Part shown: piece after piece, positions 59,948 through 64,000 of the stretch
How positions within the stretch are numbered: the first letter of the stretch is position 1
Layout of the letters: the number at the start of each line of letters is the position of its first letter
Source of the DNA: Phoronis australis
Lineage: Eukaryota > Phoronida > Phoronidae
NCBI GenBank assembly: GCA_002633005.1
Contig: NMRA01000847.1
Span: forward strand, 1-64,000
Direction of reading: 5' to 3'
Length of the DNA: 64,000 nucleotides
Made by a program: the position numbers and the translations under genes
The notes under the pieces: generated by a model
Database searches by the model: none
What the model was told of the DNA's origin: nothing
The model's input: only the letters and a program-made list of their open reading frames with translations

Positions 59948-61804
59948 CTAGTAAACGAAAACTTCAGAATAGAGTAATGCTGCATGACGATCCCATAGAC
60001 CAATCTTAAAACTCACCCTCTAAGTACGTAAACGGTGAATAGCATAAACATCAGTGTTTACACTTGAAATGTGGGTTAGTCCTCAAGCCTTAGTGATGAG
60101 GTTACAATAAATACAATGTAGGTCAGATTCAGGTTGCCATAAAGTAATTCCAATGTTTAAACTTTAAAGACTCTTTCAGGAGTCAGCACTTCTTGTGTTA
60201 AACATGGATTTAAAACATAACCTTTGACACTCGCAATTACAACTACATGTATTATTAAAATCTCTTGGTCTATTTACACCGACTTCTTGTCTATTTACAT
60301 TGTCACGACGTTTCGGTCGGACTATTCTCTGGCCATCGTCAGATGTTCCTGCGTTATTAGAAGAACGATCACGGATATGTGGTACACTCATCATCATTAT
60401 ATATTGTCGGAGGAAGAATTTGACCAAGAGATTTTAATAATAGTTGTAACACGCCACCACTCAGAGTGGTTTTAGAAAGACGCACGCAATTGTGTGTAAC
60501 GACCAGGCATCCCAAGATCAGTGTCATATTACGCTCAACTGGCTTTTATTTCTGATTCATGACTTAATCTTTAGATATTCAATGTTGTTTTCCCGATGCT
60601 TGAATAGCGTCAAATAACGGATGCATGTAGCAAAAATAAAATATTAACTTCCTTCTACCGAGAGACCAATGCGCGCAAGTTCGCAGGGGTCAAACAATTA
60701 GGCTACATATAGAAAATTGTCTGCAATCTTTGGATCAAAGGACAAATACGTGTATTACCAAGAGGTTTGAAAGCTAATTATGCCATCAAGAAACGGAAGT
60801 TCGTGACAAAAAGTATTTTCTTTACACCACGAGACGCAAGGAAGATAATTTCTCAGAGGTCAAAATATTGTTTGGATCGGAGGACATTCTGATGTCAGTA
60901 CTAGAAGTATTATTTTGAAAATCAAAAATAATACGCGATATGGAGGTGTCTTATGGTATTCTAAAAAACATTAATTTTTAAAGCACGTTTGATGGAACTC
61001 TAATTTAAAAACGTATTGCTCTGGAATACAGTTGAACTAAACTGGATAATCATGCCATTTAACTTGTTTGAAGCCCCGATAAAGTACGACATACAACATG
61101 AATTCTTAAAGGCCTTTTATCTCAAAGGATTAATATAGTTAAAATTTTTGAAAATGTTTTTCAAATTAAAAGGGGAGTGTACTCAAAATAATGTAGCAGA
61201 TATTCGGTTCCAACATAAAATGAAACTCACATTTGGTTTACTTGCACGCCAAACAATAGCCAATTTGTATTCATGGTCAAAAGACTGAATCCTAAAAGCG
61301 ATCGCTGATTGGCTGATGTGTCAGTGACGTGAATGGCGGGGTATCGGCTGGTTTTCACATTCATTGCTTTAGTAATATTTTAAGAGTTTACTTCGAAATT
61401 TATCATTGTATCGACTGCCCTTATTTTTATTTTTTAATGTTTGCCACAGTGCTGTAAAAGATACGCCATGCCTTTTTGTATGGCACCTGGTTGTTCAAAC
61501 TCTTCGAAAAAGGTGTCTACTAAAGGATGGCATACCATCGCCGGGTTACCCAAGCCTTGGCCCAAAGCTGTATACATGTACTAAATATATGCCTACAGGT
61601 TTGCACCGATCTGGGTAAAAAATGGACAAATAAAACCTGACTCAAATTTAATGTCATTAAAACTAATCTTATCCTTGAGTAAACCCAGGAACCAAATTCC
61701 TAGAATGAACTGACTTCAGTATTTACCGATGCTGGAAAAGCGATCGTTAATCGGCTGCTGCTAAAATTGTAATGCGTTCTCTAGAGTTGGCTTATTGCGA
61801 TTAC
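59948..61804. other. Upstream intron or 5' flank of the SAM gene
   Basis: A dispersed repeat tail lies at 60250-60365. No further SAM-gene exon with the required phase could be found. The remainder shows nothing recognisable. Confidence 0.5.
60250..60365 (-). repeat. Dispersed repeat tail with GAAACGTCG motif (copy 2)
   Basis: The minus strand reads GACGATGGCCAGAGAATAGT, CCGACCGAAACGTCGTGAC, then GTAAATAGAC twice around AAGAAGTCGGT. Related to 53222-53400. Confidence 0.5.
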
Positions 61805-62165
61805 GTCACCTGACCTTCACCAGTTTCTTTTCTCCCCGATTCTTTGATCAAGTGATCTTCGCTGCCGGTACCTAGGTTACGTACATGTCTCAACAAATTA
61901 TCGGAACTTGTTTCATTTCGTTACAAGTTTTTAGAATTCTTATACCAGCAAACCGAGTTTTAGAACACACATTGGTAATGCGAAGCTATCATCTCCCGAA
62001 AAACGTCTCAAATTCTTAGGAAATGGCGTGTGCGCCGTGACACGAGTGTACTGTTTTTGAATCGGACGACACACGTCTTTGTTACAAAAGGCGGTGAATT
62101 ATACTACAAAACGACGTTTGTTTGATTGTTTTCCACTCAAACAGCTGTATCGAAAAAGGTGAGGG
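61805..62165. repeat. Local duplication, left copy
   Basis: It matches 63655-63985: TATCGGAACTTGTTTCATTTCG, TTACAAGTTTTTAG, GGAAATGGCG, TGACACGAGTGTACTGTTTT and TTCCACTCAAACAG recur in order. The copies are about 1.85 kb apart, in the same orientation, and moderately diverged. No coding content. Confidence 0.7.
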
Positions 62166-63654
62166 TCGGGTGACTATCATATTTTGCATGAACCCTCGCT
62201 TGTCCGTTAGCTTTACATGTTGATGTAAGTTTTACGACGACGTAACAAGCATAAGTCAACTATATCTGGGTAGTCAACGGCTCTGTGAAACTTCGGTGTT
62301 AACGGAGCTCAACACACACTGGTATGATAGTCTCCAAACAGCTATAGTCGGTAACTAACCAACCCTTTAGTTTACTGAGTTGAGTATTGGCTGGCAGCTG
62401 GCTGACTGGCTGGCTAGAGTCCACATTGCCTACGGCACAGTCGCACCAGTGTAAATTGTTGATACGGAGTGGTTGCACCGGCAAATTTTCGTCTGACGAT
62501 GACGACGACTGAGTATCACTGTGAGTTGCCTCGGCTCAAATAGCTATCCCTGGTAACCCCACATTTCACACTAAAATTTCTTATTCCGACAACATGAAGA
62601 ACACCGTTTAAAGCACGCTAACACAGAGCAGTGACTTTTCCCCGGTCAAATACGTCACGAGAAGTAGAGCTCCAAGCGAGTATTTTTTTAGCTTGGTTAG
62701 AGAATATAAGTTTACTTTTTTATGTTGTATTAATTGTGAAATTAATCAACAACTTATAGAAAACTATCCAAAATTTATTCAGAATAAAATACAGTTCACT
62801 TTTAAGTGATATGTAACATGGTTTTATGTTTTTTCTTCTCTTCTATTACCAAACTAAACGCCTTTATGAGCAGAATTTTGTACCTCTGTCCAGGTCACAA
62901 ATCATCGACTATTCAAGTCTATTTCCGTTCCCTGAGCTCCTTCTGTTTCAGTTAAATCCAGTATTGATGATTTCAACCAATCCTTGCTCTGTCACCTGCT
63001 AATACACCATTGGCGTTCCACTTGAGCCAGTGTTAAAAGCAGGACTGAACGAAAAATTCATAGTCCTTAAGTCATTATGGTTCTTATTGGGGAAATCTTT
63101 CACCGCAATTGCCGTGTAACTCACCTGAAGCGTTGGTCACGCCTGCCTGTTTACCAGATTTTGAAGGGCGTTTTCATATTTTGCTCCAAACTTGTGATGG
63201 TTTTCGAGGGTTACAGAGCATTATTTTGCTTCATAGGGCCGAATGTAAAAGTCGCTTAATATCTATTAGTAGGCCAGGTTTGGTATCCTTTTAAGGAAAG
63301 ATTCCTGAATGACGGCCATTTTGTACATGAACACGAATTAACATCACCTGTTCTTATTTTGTTTGGTTATTTTTGATTCTATTTTCTGTTCTTTCAATAC
63401 AAATTTGGTTGTGCAAATTTTATCTGCTCATTTGTACTTCACGCAGTATATACAGTGTACATTTGTACAGCTATGCGTGATGTTGGTGAAAATTAAACTG
63501 ATTAAACGAATTCTAACAAAATGTGTCATTTGTAACTACACTCTTCCTTGAATAACTTGTCCAGATTATTTGCCGATGTGAGAAACATGGCGTAATACCG
63601 TTATTCTGCTGCTTGAGTTGTGGAGCAAACGTATGTTTGCTTTTGGCGCCAGGA
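62166..63654. other. Spacer between the local duplication copies
   Basis: I see no gene. It contains repeated CTGGCTGGCAG-type runs near 62390-62415 and AT-rich stretches. Confidence 0.5.
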
Positions 63655-63985
63655 AATTTTGCGTCACCAGTCTCATTTTTTCTCCGATTTATCAATCCAC
63701 GAGGTTGTGCACATGTCATAACAAAGTATCGGAACTGGTTTCATTTCGTTACAAGTTTTTAGGATTTTACTACATGTACAAGCAAAGTGATTTCCAGAAC
63801 AAGCTTTACTGCTGGAAAGCTGTCTGATTTTGCAAAGAATTAAGGAAATGGCGCATGTTTGTGTCACGAGTTTACTGTTTTCAAAACGATGACGGACTTT
63901 TCTTTTTTACAAATCGCGGATAATTACGCTAGAAGATGACGTCCATTGATTTGTTTTTCACCTAAACAGTTTAACGGCCAAAGTG
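63655..63985. repeat. Local duplication, right copy
   Basis: Counterpart of 61805-62165, running to the window edge and possibly beyond it. Confidence 0.7.
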
Positions 63986-64000
63986 AATGTAGGTTGACTC

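Noticed and set aside
61198-61251. Possible further upstream SAM-gene exon on the minus strand (FDHEYKLAIVWRASKPN)
   Set aside because: It has an acceptor and a donor, but it ends in phase 0 while the next exon (59947) needs one base from its predecessor.

Overview
This is a eukaryotic window from an invertebrate animal, most likely marine. Genes are split into short exons with consensus GT-AG introns. The proteins are secreted or adaptor types found in animals, and the intergenic DNA is full of Penelope-like retroelements, a tRNA-derived SINE, MITE-like elements, ATGTAC microsatellites and a pseudogene of a multicopy invertebrate gene family. I cannot tell from sequence alone whether it is a lancelet, hemichordate, lophotrochozoan or something else. 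There is one 548-base assembly gap (49087-49634) and one ambiguous base (44047).

The core is a tandem segmental duplication. Two full units (about 5101-25390 and 25391-50390), plus the truncated end of a third (4475-5100), each carry a 12-exon plus-strand gene for a predicted secreted 681-residue protein and, convergent to it on the minus strand, the last exon of a SAM-domain gene. Both copies of the secreted-protein gene (8477-23414 and 32048-46803) reconstruct in full. Every splice phase matches, no frame is broken, and by eye about 44 of 681 residues differ. The introns meanwhile have gained different mobile elements in each copy. I do not know the function. The protein has a signal peptide, a long conserved body with no domain I can name, and a C-terminal module with two His-x-His motifs.

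The minus-strand SAM gene (48138-59947, 5' end not found) reads as coiled coil, proline-rich SH3-ligand-like segment, YEYL tyrosine motif, coiled coil and C-terminal SAM domain. The duplication breakpoint lies in its last intron. The array therefore contains extra orphan copies of the SAM exon: one still open (24768-25145) and one decayed (4477-4836). A Penelope-like element with inverted arms around the assembly gap sits in the same intron of the intact gene.

An unexpected relic is a divergent copy of the secreted-protein gene's first coding exon. It lies on the opposite strand about 2.5 kb upstream of unit 1's gene (5759-5926) and, in decayed form, in unit 2 (28867-29033).

Left edge (1-4474): a decayed copy of a repetitive gene family with a PIN-like region and a Cys-rich tail, flanked by AAGATGGC-rich repeats. 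Right edge (51-64 kb): introns and 5' flank of the SAM gene, with two blocks of a roughly 430-bp-period repeat, retroelement-like tails and a separate local duplication near 62 and 64 kb.
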